Part shown: positions 48,630 to 57,616 of the stretch, one piece after another
How the letters are laid out: every line of letters begins with the position of its first letter
Position numbering within the stretch: the first letter of the stretch is position 1
Source of the DNA: Cyanobium sp. M30B3
GTDB taxonomy: Bacteria; Cyanobacteriota; Cyanobacteriia; PCC-6307; Cyanobiaceae
DNA length: 64,000 bases
Assembly (NCBI GenBank): GCA_018399015.1
Contig: CP073761.1
Coordinates: 1-64,000 of the forward strand
Direction: 5' to 3'
The notes under the pieces: generated by a model
What the model was told of the DNA's origin: nothing
The model's input: the letters and a program-made list of their open reading frames with translations, nothing else
Database searches by the model: none
Made by a program: the position numbers and the translations under genes

Positions 48630-49402
48630 ACTGCGTCGCCACGGGCGGGGCGCTGCTCGGTGGTGAGCTGATCGAGGAGATTGGCGATCAAGCGCTCCCC
48701 CTGGCGGGCCACCTGAGCTCCCCAGCGCTCAGCATCGGCGCGGATGGCCTGCACGCCGCCTGGCCCGAGAGCACCAACAACGAAATCGCGATCCTGCTCC
48801 AGCCAGAGCTCCAGCTGCTCGGGCTGAACCTCCACGTGGAACTGCAGCCCCACCGCCCGGGCGCCGATGCGGAAGGCCTGCTCGCGGCAGTGGAGGCTGC
48901 TGGCCAGCAGTTCTGCGGCGGGTGGCAGCACACAGCGATCGCCATGCCAGTGCAGCACCAGTTCGCTGGCAGCCAGCCCCCGCAGCAACTGGGCAGCAGC
49001 CGAATCCTGAACCCGATCCACACACCAGCTGATCGCCCCGAAACCCACCTCCCGCAGGGGGCGGGGCGGCTCGCCCACCTGCAGGGGAATGGCCGTGCCA
49101 CCGCCCGCCAGGGCCAGCAGCTGGGCCCCCAGGCACACGCCGATCAGCGGCTGCTGGCGGGCGAGGGCCTGGCGGAGCAGCTCCACTTCCCCCTCCAGCC
49201 AGGGGTAGGCAGGATCGCCCTGGTCGCCCACCCCCATCGGCCCGCCCAGCACCAGCAGCAGGTCGTGGGGCTTCAGCTGGGGCAGGGGCTGGCCCAGGTC
49301 GAGCCTCACCACCTGCACGGGCCAGCCGCGGCGTTCCGCCTCGATGGCAAACAGGCCCGGCCCCTCCCGCTCCAGATGCTGGAGCACCACCAGGCGGGTC
49401 AT
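48608..49402 (-). CDS. Class I glutamine amidotransferase-like protein, coupled to narB
   Basis: 264 residues. The nucleophile elbow GVCLGAQLLA and the late His-Glu pair in GLQFHVEVQPEQ are present, with oxyanion strand LLLVLGGPMGVGD. It is a stand-alone GATase1 protein like those annotated as GMP-synthase-type glutaminases. Its partner is unknown. Its ATG overlaps the narB stop (ATGA), so it is translated together with nitrate reductase, which suggests a nitrogen-related role (inferred). Confidence 0.85.
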   Translation of the reverse strand: MTRLVVLQHLEREGPGLFAIEAERRGWPVQVVRLDLGQPLPQLKPHDLLLVLGGPMGVGDQGDPAYPWLEGEVELLRQALARQQPLIGVCLGAQLLALAGGGTAIPLQVGEPPRPLREVGFGAISWCVDRVQDSAAAQLLRGLAASELVLHWHGDRCVLPPAAELLASSLHCREQAFRIGARAVGLQFHVEVQPEQLELWLEQDRDFVVGALGPGGVQAIRADAERWGAQVARQGERLIANLLDQLTTEQRPARGDAVQSTSWA

Positions 49403-51612
49403 GGCACCGCGCCCTCCTCCACGGGCTCCAGCACCACCGCCGCCCCCTTCAATTCCGGCTGCTGGGAGATCGGACAGCCCAGCTCGTGCATCAGCCGGTT
49501 GGCCTCGCAGGCCAGCTCCCCCTGGGAGGCGCCCCAGTGCATCGGCAGGAACACGGTGCCAGGGCGGATGCGCTCGGTGAGCTGCAGCTTCACCCTGAGG
49601 GCGCCGCGGCGGGAGCGCACCTGGGCCTCACCGCCCTCCCCCAGGCCGGCGCGGGCGGCATCGTGGGGATGCACCTCCAGCAAGGGTTCAGGGTGGGCCT
49701 TGGCCACCCGGGCCACATGGGCGGTGCGGGTCATGGTGTGCCAGTGGCCGAGCAGCCGGCCCACGGTGAGCACCAGCGGGTAGGCGGCATCAGGGGGCTC
49801 GGCCAGGCCCAGGGGCGGGTCGGCCCAGAGGCGGGCCTTGCCTGAGGGGGTGGGGAAGCGGTGGCCCGCAGCAGCTCCGGGAAAGGCCGCGTCCGTTGCC
49901 AAGGGTGGGCCATAGAGCCGCGCCTGGCCGCCACCGGGTTCGGTGCCGGCGGGAAAGGGCCACTGCTGGGGGCCGTGCCCGGCCAGGAGCTGGTGGCTGA
50001 GGCCGCTGCTGTCGCACAGCCGGCCGGCGGTGAGCGCCACGAACTCGGCGTACACCGCAGCGGCGTCACGCCAGCCGAATTGCTGCCCAAACCCCAGGCG
50101 CCGGCCCAGTTCCGCGAAGATCGCCCAGTCGGGCCGGGCCTCACCGGGGAGCTCGCGAAAGGCGCGGCAGAGGGTGACGCGGCGCTCGGAGTTCACCATC
50201 ACCCCCTCCTTTTCGCTCCACTGGGCCGCCGGCAGCACCAGGTGGGCCACCGCCTCGGTTTCGGTGCCGGCATAGGCCTCGCTCAGCACCACCAGAGGAC
50301 AGTTCGCCACCGCCGCACGCACGCGATCGAGGCTGGGCATGCTCACCAGCGGGTTGGTGGCCGCCACCCACCAGAGATCGAGCGCACCCCGCTCCATCGC
50401 CTCGATCTGCTGCCACACCGCCAGGCCGGGCTCGGCGGCAATCGATCCGGTTTCAAATCCCCAGTGGCTCTCCACTTCAGCCCGATGGCCCGGATCGCTC
50501 ACCGTGCGGTAGCCGGGCAGCAGCTGGGCCAGGCCGCCCACTTCGCGGCCGCCCATGGCGTTGGGCTGGCCGGTGAGCGAGAAAGGCCCGGCGCCCGGCC
50601 GGCCGATCTGGCCGCTCACCAGGTGCAGGTTGCAGATCCCGGCCACGGTGGCGGTGCCCTCGCGGCTCTGGTTCACCCCCATCGACCAGAGGCTCAACGC
50701 CGCGGCGGCCTCACACCACCAGTCAGCCAGCTGGCGCAGGTCGGCCTCAGCGATGCCGCACACCGCCGCGGCCCGCGCCGGATCCCAGGCCCGCCAGAGC
50801 ACCTCCAGCGCGGCGAAGCCCTCGGTGTGGGAGGCCACGAAGGCCCGATCCACACCACCACGCCGCAGCGAACCGTGCTGCAGCAACAGATGACCCAGGC
50901 CACAGAGCAGGGCCAGATCGCTGCCTGGGGCGATCGCCAGATGGAGATCGGCAGCATCGCTGGTGGCGGTGGCGCGGGGATCCACCACCACCAGCCGCGG
51001 CCCTTCCCCCTTGCGCCGGCGCTTGAGCAGCCGCTGAAACAGCACCGGGTGGCACTCGGCGGTGTTGGTGCCGATCAGCAGCACCAGGTCGGCCAGGTCG
51101 AGGTCGTCGTAGCAGCAGGGCGGGCCGTCGGAGCCGAGGCTGCGGGCGTAGCCCGCCACCGCCGAACTCATGCACAGGCGCGAGTTGGCATCGAAGTTGT
51201 TGCTGCCCAGGGCCCCCTTGAGCAGCTTGTTGGCCGCGTAGTAATCCTCCGTGAGGAACTGGCCGGAGCCGTAGATCGCCAGGGCCTGGGGGCCCTTGCT
51301 AGCGAGGGTTGCCTGGATGCGCTCCACCAGGATCGAGAAGGCTCGCTCCCAGCTGATCGGCCCGAAGGGTTGATCGGTGCGTTCTCGCCACAGGGGCGTG
51401 GTGAGGCGGTTGTGGTGCAGGGTCTCGCCCACGGTGGCCCCCTTCACGCACACCTGGCCGAGCGAGGAGGGGTGGTGGCGGTCGCCGCGGGCGGTCCAGC
51501 CACCGTCGAGCCCGCCCGCCGGCGGATCGGCGGGGGGTTTCATCTCCAGGCCGCAGCCCACTCCGCAGTAGGGACACTGGGCCAGGGCGGAACTGTTGAG
51601 GTCATGGGCCAT
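49399..51612 (-). CDS. narB: Assimilatory ferredoxin-nitrate reductase
   Basis: Molybdopterin enzyme reducing nitrate to nitrite in the cytoplasm. 737 residues from ATG 51612. The 4Fe-4S cysteines are CPYCGVGC plus the Cys in VCVKGATVGE. Other marks are DANSRLCMSSAVAGYARSLGSDGPP, VVDPRATATSDAADLHLAIAPGSD, SMGVNQSREGTATV and LTGQPNAMGGREVGGL. Molybdenum cofactor genes follow in the adjacent region. Divergent from the nitrate reductase-associated gene. Confidence 0.97.
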   Translation of the reverse strand: MAHDLNSSALAQCPYCGVGCGLEMKPPADPPAGGLDGGWTARGDRHHPSSLGQVCVKGATVGETLHHNRLTTPLWRERTDQPFGPISWERAFSILVERIQATLASKGPQALAIYGSGQFLTEDYYAANKLLKGALGSNNFDANSRLCMSSAVAGYARSLGSDGPPCCYDDLDLADLVLLIGTNTAECHPVLFQRLLKRRRKGEGPRLVVVDPRATATSDAADLHLAIAPGSDLALLCGLGHLLLQHGSLRRGGVDRAFVASHTEGFAALEVLWRAWDPARAAAVCGIAEADLRQLADWWCEAAAALSLWSMGVNQSREGTATVAGICNLHLVSGQIGRPGAGPFSLTGQPNAMGGREVGGLAQLLPGYRTVSDPGHRAEVESHWGFETGSIAAEPGLAVWQQIEAMERGALDLWWVAATNPLVSMPSLDRVRAAVANCPLVVLSEAYAGTETEAVAHLVLPAAQWSEKEGVMVNSERRVTLCRAFRELPGEARPDWAIFAELGRRLGFGQQFGWRDAAAVYAEFVALTAGRLCDSSGLSHQLLAGHGPQQWPFPAGTEPGGGQARLYGPPLATDAAFPGAAAGHRFPTPSGKARLWADPPLGLAEPPDAAYPLVLTVGRLLGHWHTMTRTAHVARVAKAHPEPLLEVHPHDAARAGLGEGGEAQVRSRRGALRVKLQLTERIRPGTVFLPMHWGASQGELACEANRLMHELGCPISQQPELKGAAVVLEPVEEGAVP

Positions 51613-51647
51613 GGCGCCATTCGACCAAGCCGGGAATGCCCGTCATG

Positions 51648-51661
51648 GTGGCAGTTGTTAC
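51648..51661. promoter_or_regulatory. NtcA-like site in the narB / nitrate reductase-associated gene divergent region
   Basis: Plus strand GTG-N8-TAC, minus strand GTAACAACTGCCAC, one mismatch from GTAN8TAC. It lies 36 bases before the narB start and 58 bases before the GTG of the divergent gene, so it could serve either. No clear -10 hexamer was found at the standard distance. Confidence 0.5.
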
Positions 51662-51718
51662 CGGCACGCTCCTGGTCGGCGCAGAGCAGAGCTGACCACG
51701 GAAAATAGCGGGGTTGCG

Positions 51719-52213
51719 GTGGCCTTTCCCCTGATTTCCTCCCTTGCCAGCACCTGCTTCGGCTTCGAGGCCGACTTCACCGCCAACCTGCGCTGCATCC
51801 CGATGGCGGTGCGGCGCAAGCTCGATCTGGCCGGCGTGAAGCTCAAGCTGCATCACTGGAGCGAGCTGACCGAAGCCGAGCGCAACGAGCTGCTGGCCTG
51901 GGGTGACGATGCCGCCGCCATCGAAGCCATGCGTGCGCACCTGCTGAAGCGCACCTCCAGCCTCAGCGCCGGAGTGGCCAGGGAGCTGCCGCGGCCCGAT
52001 GGGGAGCCCTGGCAGCAAGTCCACAAGCTGCCGGAGGTGTTGGCCGCCTCCTGCGCCCAGCTGGGCCTGCACCTCCGCGACGAAGGCTGGGAGCAGCTCA
52101 ACGAGCTGCAGCGCTTCGCGCTGGTGAAGCTCAGCCACCCCGGCCACGAACACCGCAACCTGCCGCGGGCCCTGGCGGAGTTCGAACTGCTCGCGGCGGA
52201 GCCAGCGCCATGA
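51719..52213 (+). CDS. Nitrate reductase-associated protein
   Basis: About 164 residues from GTG 51719. The conserved family text is CFGFEADFTANLRCIPMAVRRKLDLAGVKLKLHHWSELTEAERNEL, found only in cyanobacteria, next to narB. It is thought to help nitrate reductase, but the mechanism is unknown. A Leu-rich helical C terminus follows. It overlaps mobA by four bases, consistent with a molybdopterin-related role. In-frame sequence upstream to 51596 includes no better start. Confidence 0.85.
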   Translation: MAFPLISSLASTCFGFEADFTANLRCIPMAVRRKLDLAGVKLKLHHWSELTEAERNELLAWGDDAAAIEAMRAHLLKRTSSLSAGVARELPRPDGEPWQQVHKLPEVLAASCAQLGLHLRDEGWEQLNELQRFALVKLSHPGHEHRNLPRALAEFELLAAEPAP

Positions 52214-52908
52214 GGCCCCTGCGCGCCTGCCTGCTGAGCGGTGGAGAGAGCCGGCGCATGGGGCGCGACAAGGCGCTGCTTCCCCACCCCAAGGGCGGCA
52301 CCTGGCTGGAGCGCACGCTGCTGCTTCTGGGCCAACTTGGAGCACCGGTGACCTTGCTGAGCCGCCACCCTGCCCACCTGGCGCTGGCGCAGCGACTGGG
52401 CCCCCTGCTGCCACCGATCTCCCCCCTCATCGAACCGCCGCCCTGCCAGGGCCCGCTTCTGGCCCTGCACCGGCTGATGCGGCAGCACCCCGAGGAGCGC
52501 CTGCTGCTCTGCCCGGTGGACATGCCGGAGCTCACGCTTGCCGCCCTGCGCTCCCTGCTGGCGGCGGCAGACCATCCAGCTGCCGCCGGTAGCCCCACCC
52601 AGCTCCACCTGGCCCACGACGGTGAGCGCCTACAACCGCTGCTGGGGGTCTACCCGAGTAGCGCCCCGTTGTGCAGTCATCTCGCAGCGGCGGTGCAGCG
52701 CGGCGAACGTCGCTTGCAGGGCTGGCTGGCCACACAGACAATCCACACGGTGTTCCTGGATCCCCGCGCCATCCGCAACGTGAACCGGCCGGAGGCGGAT
52801 CATCCGACCGTATCCCCTGCCAACGATCCCTGCTCCTCCACCCTGCTCTCACAGCGGCCCAGCCCCCCCTCCAGAAGCGCCCCGCCAACGCATGGCTGGG
52901 AGCCATAG
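52210..52908 (+). CDS. mobA: Molybdenum cofactor guanylyltransferase-like protein
   Basis: Nucleotidyltransferase expected to add GMP to molybdopterin. 232 residues. The N-terminal loop is LLSGGESRRMGRDKALL (GG..RR.G.DK). PPPCQGPLLALHRLM and CPVDMPEL provide the metal site. The C-terminal 35 residues are Pro/Ser-rich and overlap the moaA start. Cyanobacterial NarB is generally thought to carry bis-MGD, consistent with a need for MobA. Confidence 0.9.
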   Translation: MRPLRACLLSGGESRRMGRDKALLPHPKGGTWLERTLLLLGQLGAPVTLLSRHPAHLALAQRLGPLLPPISPLIEPPPCQGPLLALHRLMRQHPEERLLLCPVDMPELTLAALRSLLAAADHPAAAGSPTQLHLAHDGERLQPLLGVYPSSAPLCSHLAAAVQRGERRLQGWLATQTIHTVFLDPRAIRNVNRPEADHPTVSPANDPCSSTLLSQRPSPPSRSAPPTHGWEP

Positions 52909-54025
52909 CGTGGCCGCAATGGCCCGTGGCACCGACAAGCTCAACCGACCCCTGGGGGTGCTGCGGCTCTCGCTCACAGCCCGCTGCAACCTGGCCTGCC
53001 CTTACTGCCTGCCCGATGGGGTGGACCCGCCGGGCCTGCTGACGCTGGCGCAGCGACTTCGCGTGATCGAGGCAGCAGTGACGCTGGGGGCCCGCAACCT
53101 GCGCCTTACCGGCGGCGAGCCGCTGCTGCACGGCGGCCTCGAGGAGCTGATCGCCGCCGTGCAACCTCTGCGCGCTCTGGCACCCGAAAGCCACGGCCTG
53201 CGCGAGATCGCGCTCACCAGCAATGGCGTTCTGCTCAGCGCCGAGCGGGCCCGGGCTTTACGCGCCGCCGGTCTGGATCGGATCACCCTCAGCCTTGATG
53301 GCACCACGGGCGCGTCGGTGGCCCGCATGACCGGGGTGGGCGGCGGCAATCCCCAGGAGCGGGAACGGCGCGGCGCGGCACTGCTGACGAAAGTGCTGGC
53401 AGCGATCGAGCACGCCCGCAGCGCCGGCTTTGAACCCGCCCGCGGGGCGCTCAAGCTCAATGCCGTGATCCAACGCGGCACCAACGACGACCAGCTGCTG
53501 CCCCTGGCGGCCCTGGCCCGCGAGCGGGATGTGGAGTTGCGCCTGATCGAATTCATGGACGTGGGCAACCGCAACGGCTGGCGACCCGAGGCGGTGTTAA
53601 GCGCTGCAGAAATGGTGGAGCGGATTGGAGCCCGCTGGCCGCTGGAGCCCCAGGGGCGCGCCGCCCACGGCACCGCCAGCCGTTGGCGCTACAGGGATCG
53701 CGACCCCAAAGCCGGCGGGGCCCACCTCGCCGTGGTGGCCTCGGTAAGTGCCCCTTTCTGCGGCGACTGCAACCGCCTGCGCGTCACCGCCGACGGCATC
53801 GCCTACACCTGCCTGTTCGCGGCCCCCGGCAGCGGCCTCGACCTGCGGCCCTGGCTGCAGCCAGATTGCCCAGACGAAGCCCTGGGCGAGGCGATCGCCG
53901 TTCATTGGGGTAGACGAGCCGATCGCTGGAGTGAGGAACGCCAAGAGGCCTGGGAGCGCAACAGCCCAGACGACGGCGGCTCCGCCCTGATGGCCCACGC
54001 GGAGATGGCCTATCTGGGCGGCTGA
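52892..54025 (+). CDS. moaA: GTP 3',8-cyclase
   Basis: Radical SAM enzyme that starts molybdenum cofactor synthesis from GTP. 377 residues. The N-terminal cluster is CNLACPYC and the second cluster includes CGDCNRLRVTADGIAYTCLF. LTGGEPLL is the SAM-binding motif and the protein ends in the family's double-Gly tail (AYLGG). The insert around GVGGGNPQERERRGAAL lengthens it slightly. Overlaps mobA by 17 bases. Confidence 0.97.
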   Translation: MAGSHSVAAMARGTDKLNRPLGVLRLSLTARCNLACPYCLPDGVDPPGLLTLAQRLRVIEAAVTLGARNLRLTGGEPLLHGGLEELIAAVQPLRALAPESHGLREIALTSNGVLLSAERARALRAAGLDRITLSLDGTTGASVARMTGVGGGNPQERERRGAALLTKVLAAIEHARSAGFEPARGALKLNAVIQRGTNDDQLLPLAALARERDVELRLIEFMDVGNRNGWRPEAVLSAAEMVERIGARWPLEPQGRAAHGTASRWRYRDRDPKAGGAHLAVVASVSAPFCGDCNRLRVTADGIAYTCLFAAPGSGLDLRPWLQPDCPDEALGEAIAVHWGRRADRWSEERQEAWERNSPDDGGSALMAHAEMAYLGG

Positions 54026-54051
54026 ATCAGCCCATCTGAGCAATCCATCCA

Positions 54052-54249
54052 TCAACTCGCCAGCCCCAGCAGCGCCCCCAGCCAGGTCTCCGACATCTGG
54101 AGGTGCCGGAAGCTGGGCTGGTCGGACCGCCCACGGCGCCGCTGCTCCACCAGCCAGCTGTGAAGCGTCACCACCCCAGCCACCCCGAGCCGTTTGCGTT
54201 CCACCAGAACCAGTGTTCCCGGCGGGCCGGCCGACTCCGGTGGCGATCG
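54052..54249 (-). other. Short open stretch of coding-like sequence, possible gene remnant
   Basis: A 66-codon open frame between moaA and mog. It ends with FRHLQMSETWLGALLGLAS before its stop at 54052-54054. Codon usage resembles neighbours (GC-rich third positions, Leu/Arg/Ser). The only plausible start is GTG 54204 (VERKRLGVAGVV), giving about 50 residues. It could be a small protein or the 3' end of a decayed gene; I see no known family. Confidence 0.3.
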
Positions 54250-54254
54250 TTACC

Positions 54255-54779
54255 TCAGGCCCGTCCCGCCGGCTGATCCGCAGATTCCCGCAGCCGGGGA
54301 AGCAGTTGCACGAGGTTGCAGGGGCGGGTACTGGCGTCGAGCTGGGCACGGATCAGCCGGTCCCAGGCGGTCTGCACCGCATCGAGCGAGCCGGGCAGCA
54401 CAAAGACCAGGGTGCCGTTGGCCACGCCCGCCAGGCAGCGGCTCTGCAGGCTGCTGGTGCCGATCGTCTCGAAGGAGAGCACGCGGAACAGCTCCCCGAA
54501 GCCGTCGATGGTCTTGTCGAGCAAGGGCGCCACCGCCTCAGGGGTGCCATCGCGGCCGGCCAGGCCGGTGCCGCCGCTGCTGATCACCACCTGCACGGCC
54601 GGATCGGCGATCCAGTGGCTGATGGCCGCCCGGATGCGGTAGCGGTCGTCGGGCACGATCGCCCGCCCCTGCAGCCGATGGCCAGCGGCCTCCAGCCGCG
54701 CCTGCAGGGCGTCGCCGCTGGCGTCGTCGGCCGTTGTGCGCGTGTCCGACACCGTGAGCAGGGCAATGGCGAGGCTCAC
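54255..54779 (-). CDS. Molybdopterin adenylyltransferase (Mog/MoaB family)
   Basis: About 174 residues from GTG 54779. The fold marks are VSLAIALLTVSDTRTTADDASGDALQARL, IVPDDRYRIRAAI, VVISSGGTGLAGRDGTPEAV and FVLPGSLDAVQTAWDRLI. The enzyme adenylates molybdopterin before metal insertion; MoaB and Mog cannot be told apart here. Its start is divergent from moaD. Confidence 0.92.
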   Translation of the reverse strand: MSLAIALLTVSDTRTTADDASGDALQARLEAAGHRLQGRAIVPDDRYRIRAAISHWIADPAVQVVISSGGTGLAGRDGTPEAVAPLLDKTIDGFGELFRVLSFETIGTSSLQSRCLAGVANGTLVFVLPGSLDAVQTAWDRLIRAQLDASTRPCNLVQLLPRLRESADQPAGRA

Positions 54780-54854
54780 GCGGGGGCGAACGCAGGCATG
54801 GCGACCATTGTGGCGGCGCGGGGGCTGCAGACTGGGGCACAACCGCAGCTGCCG

Positions 54855-55187
54855 ATGTCTGCGTCCCAGCCCGGGCCCGCCGATCCGCCGGCCGCCGCCC
54901 CAACCGTGCGGGTGCGGCTGTTCGCTGCCCTGCGCGAGGCGATGGGGTGGAGCGAGCAGCAGGTGGCCGCCGCCGCCAACCCCGCCACGCCGCTGGAGCT
55001 GTGGCGGCAACTGGATCTGGCCGGCGCCTGGCTGGCCGCCACCGGCGCCCCGGCCGGGGCCACGCCAGCCGGCGAAGAACTCCCTGCGGGCATCCGGGTG
55101 GCGATCAACCAACAGTTCGCCGAGGCCCATACACCCCTGGCGGAAGGCGACGAGCTGGCTTTCCTACCGCCGATCAGCGGCGGCTGA
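54855..55187 (+). CDS. moaD: Molybdopterin synthase sulfur carrier subunit
   Basis: Ubiquitin-like sulfur carrier, 110 residues from ATG 54855. An N-terminal Pro/Ala tail precedes VRVRLFAALREAMGWSEQQV. The C terminus is FLPPISGG with the essential terminal Gly-Gly. It is longer than the typical 80 residues because of the tail and an Ala/Pro/Gly-rich central loop. moaE follows 40 bases downstream. Confidence 0.92.
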   Translation: MSASQPGPADPPAAAPTVRVRLFAALREAMGWSEQQVAAAANPATPLELWRQLDLAGAWLAATGAPAGATPAGEELPAGIRVAINQQFAEAHTPLAEGDELAFLPPISGG

Positions 55188-55227
55188 ATCCGCTGCCAGC
55201 CCCCAGTCCACGCCGCCTGCCCCCGCC

Positions 55228-55722
55228 ATGCCCTCCAGCAACAGCAGCCCAGCCGGGATCGTGAGCGTGAGCCTGCACCCCGACCCGATCGATCCGTGCC
55301 AGCAGCTCGAGCAGTGGCAGGCCCAGCTGCAGGCCGGCGGCGCCGAGGGGCCGGCCGCCACCAGCCTGTTCATCGGCCGGGTGCGGGGCCGCACCGCCAG
55401 CGGCGCACCGCTCGACGCCCTGGAGCTGGAGCACTACCCGGGGATGACCGAGGGCCAGCTGCAGCGCCTGGCCGCCGCCTGCGCCCGCCGCCATCCGGTG
55501 GCGGCGGTGATGGTGCGCCACCGCACGGGTCTGGTGCTCTGCGGCGACGCGATCGTGGTGGTGGCGGTGCTGGCCGACCGACGCGGCCCGGCCCAGAGCT
55601 GCTGCCAGGAGCTGCTGGAAGCCCTGAAGCAGGACGCCCCCTTCTGGAAGCGGGAATGGAGCAGCGGCGTGGGCGAGTGGGTGCTGGGCAACACGCCGTT
55701 GGCCAACGCAACAGCAACCTGA
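55228..55722 (+). CDS. moaE: Molybdopterin synthase catalytic subunit
   Basis: 164 residues from ATG 55228. It pairs with MoaD to convert precursor Z to molybdopterin. TSLFIGRVRGRT, LELEHYPGM, VMVRHRTGLVLCGDAIVVVAVLADRR and the catalytic lysine segment PFWKREWSSGVGEWV are visible. Convergent with moeA, ending eight bases before its stop. Confidence 0.94.
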   Translation: MPSSNSSPAGIVSVSLHPDPIDPCQQLEQWQAQLQAGGAEGPAATSLFIGRVRGRTASGAPLDALELEHYPGMTEGQLQRLAAACARRHPVAAVMVRHRTGLVLCGDAIVVVAVLADRRGPAQSCCQELLEALKQDAPFWKREWSSGVGEWVLGNTPLANATAT

Positions 55723-55729
55723 GCAGCCG

Positions 55730-56983
55730 TTAAAACACCGGTAAACGCAGCAGCTGCGCCCACAGCCGCGTACCCGCCTCAAGGCTGCCCAGCTCGGCCG
55801 GGATCTCCAGCAGCAGGTCGGCCCCCTGCAGCGATCCGATGCGCGAGGAGGCCTGGCTGCCCTCCACCACGGCCAGCAGCTCGCCGTCCGCGCCCACCCG
55901 CAGCCGGGCCCGGGACAGCTCGGGCCGGCCGGCGCCGCGCTTCAGGGGGGCCGCCAGGCGCACCGGCAACCGCGGCAGCAGCTCCGGTTCGGACCCCTCC
56001 AGCAGTTGCAGCGCCGGCCAGAGCAGCTGCAGCGCCGTGATTGCCGCCGCCACCGGATTGCCCGGCAGGGCGAAGAACGGCCGCCCGCCCAGCTGGCCGA
56101 AGGCGAATGGCCGGCCGGGCTTGAGGAACAGCTTCCAGAAGTCCACCGTGCCGCGCTCGGCAAGAAGAGGCCGGATCCAGTCGGCATCGCCGGCCGACAC
56201 ACCGCCGGTGCTCACCACCACATCGCAACCGGCCGCCAGCAGCTCCAGGGCCACCGCCAGCGCCCCGGGCTCGTCGGCCACCACCCGCCGCTCGGCCACG
56301 CCGTAGCCCAGCCGCGCCAGCAGGGCCGTGAGCAGGGTGCCGTTGCTCTCCCAGATGGCACCGGCGCCACGGGGTTCGCCTGCCGCCACCAGTTCGTCGC
56401 CGCTGATCAGCAGGCCGATCCGCGGCCGCGGCCGCACCGCCAGCGCCGCCACGCCGCAGCCCGCCAGCCGGCCCAGGTCGGCCGGTCCCAGACGCACCCC
56501 GGCCGCCAGCAGCTCCTGGCCCGGCGCCGCCTCCTCATCGGCGGCCCGGATCCAGGGGTTGGCGCCGGCCTCGCCCGCCAGCCGCAGCCCCTCGCCACCG
56601 TGCTGCCCCTCGCCCTCCACCTGCACCAGTTCCTGGGGCAGCACCCGCGCCGCCCCCTCGGGCAGGGGCGCACCGGTGAGAATGCGGATTGCCTCGTCGC
56701 CGGCCAGCTCCCCGGAGAAGGGGGCACCGGGGGCCGAGCGGCCCACCAGCCGCCAGGCCGTGCCCGCGGCCGGGGGCTTGGCATCGGCAATGGCGTAGCC
56801 ATCCATGATCGAGGCCCGGAAGCCCGGCACCGCCTCGCAGGCGATGCAGGCCTCGGCGCTCACCCGCCCCGGGCAGGCCGCCAGGGGCAGCCGCTCACTG
56901 CCGGCCAAGGGCGTGAGCGCGGCCAGCACCCGGCGGCGCGCCTCCTCCAGGGGCAGACCCTCGCGAGGGAAGGGTTCAGTCAT
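55730..56983 (-). CDS. moeA: Molybdopterin molybdenumtransferase
   Basis: Inserts molybdate into molybdopterin-AMP. 417 residues. [13 protein letters not shown] is the N-terminal signature; [68 protein letters not shown] and [19 protein letters not shown] match MoeA. Its start overlaps the moaC stop by eight bases, so the two form an operon. Confidence 0.96.
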   Translation of the reverse strand: MTEPFPREGLPLEEARRRVLAALTPLAGSERLPLAACPGRVSAEACIACEAVPGFRASIMDGYAIADAKPPAAGTAWRLVGRSAPGAPFSGELAGDEAIRILTGAPLPEGAARVLPQELVQVEGEGQHGGEGLRLAGEAGANPWIRAADEEAAPGQELLAAGVRLGPADLGRLAGCGVAALAVRPRPRIGLLISGDELVAAGEPRGAGAIWESNGTLLTALLARLGYGVAERRVVADEPGALAVALELLAAGCDVVVSTGGVSAGDADWIRPLLAERGTVDFWKLFLKPGRPFAFGQLGGRPFFALPGNPVAAAITALQLLWPALQLLEGSEPELLPRLPVRLAAPLKRGAGRPELSRARLRVGADGELLAVVEGSQASSRIGSLQGADLLLEIPAELGSLEAGTRLWAQLLRLPVF

Positions 56984-57575
56984 TGGCCAGGCCTGCGGAG
57001 TCCTCGCCCCCGGCCAGGGATGGCGTCGCGGGATGGCGCCAGTCGCCGCCGCGGCCGCCGCGCTTCTCCAGCAGCCGCACCGGCCCGATCGTCATCGCCC
57101 GATCGGCGCTCTTGAGCATGTCGTAGAGGGTGAGCAGGCCCACCTGCACGGCGGTGAGCGCCTCCATCTCCACCCCCGTGGGGCCGGTGGTGCGCACCGT
57201 GGCCTCACAACGCAGGCCCGGGCCCGAACCATCGGGCAGCGGCGCCTCGGCGATCACCACCGCGAGCCCGCTGAGCGGCAGCGGATGGCAGAGGGGAATC
57301 AGCTCGGCAGTGCGCTTGGCCGCCTGGATCGCCGCCACCCGTGCCACCGCCAGCACATCGCCCTTGCCGGCCCGCCCGTCGCGCACCAGGGCCAGGGCCC
57401 CGGTGCTCAGGGCCAGGTAGCCCTCGGCCACCGCCTCGCGCAGCGTGGCCGCCTTGCCCGCCACATCCACCATGTGCACCTCGCCACGGCTGTTGAGGTG
57501 GCTCAAACTGAGGTGACTGAGGTTGAGATCCCCTTGACTGGGCTGGTGGCTGGGCGGCTCCAGACCTGGCTCCAT
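56976..57575 (-). CDS. moaC: Cyclic pyranopterin monophosphate synthase
   Basis: Acts after MoaA to form precursor Z. 199 residues. [19 protein letters not shown] starts the core, then [13 protein letters not shown] (catalytic His) and [46 protein letters not shown]. The first 30 residues are an extension with a repeated SHLSLSHL segment encoded by a nine-base imperfect tandem repeat (about 57490-57530). A start nearer the core is possible. Confidence 0.95.
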   Translation of the reverse strand: MEPGLEPPSHQPSQGDLNLSHLSLSHLNSRGEVHMVDVAGKAATLREAVAEGYLALSTGALALVRDGRAGKGDVLAVARVAAIQAAKRTAELIPLCHPLPLSGLAVVIAEAPLPDGSGPGLRCEATVRTTGPTGVEMEALTAVQVGLLTLYDMLKSADRAMTIGPVRLLEKRGGRGGDWRHPATPSLAGGEDSAGLAND

Positions 57576-57616
57576 GGCGTGGCGCTCCCCATCACGACCC
57601 CGGATTGAAAACCTAA

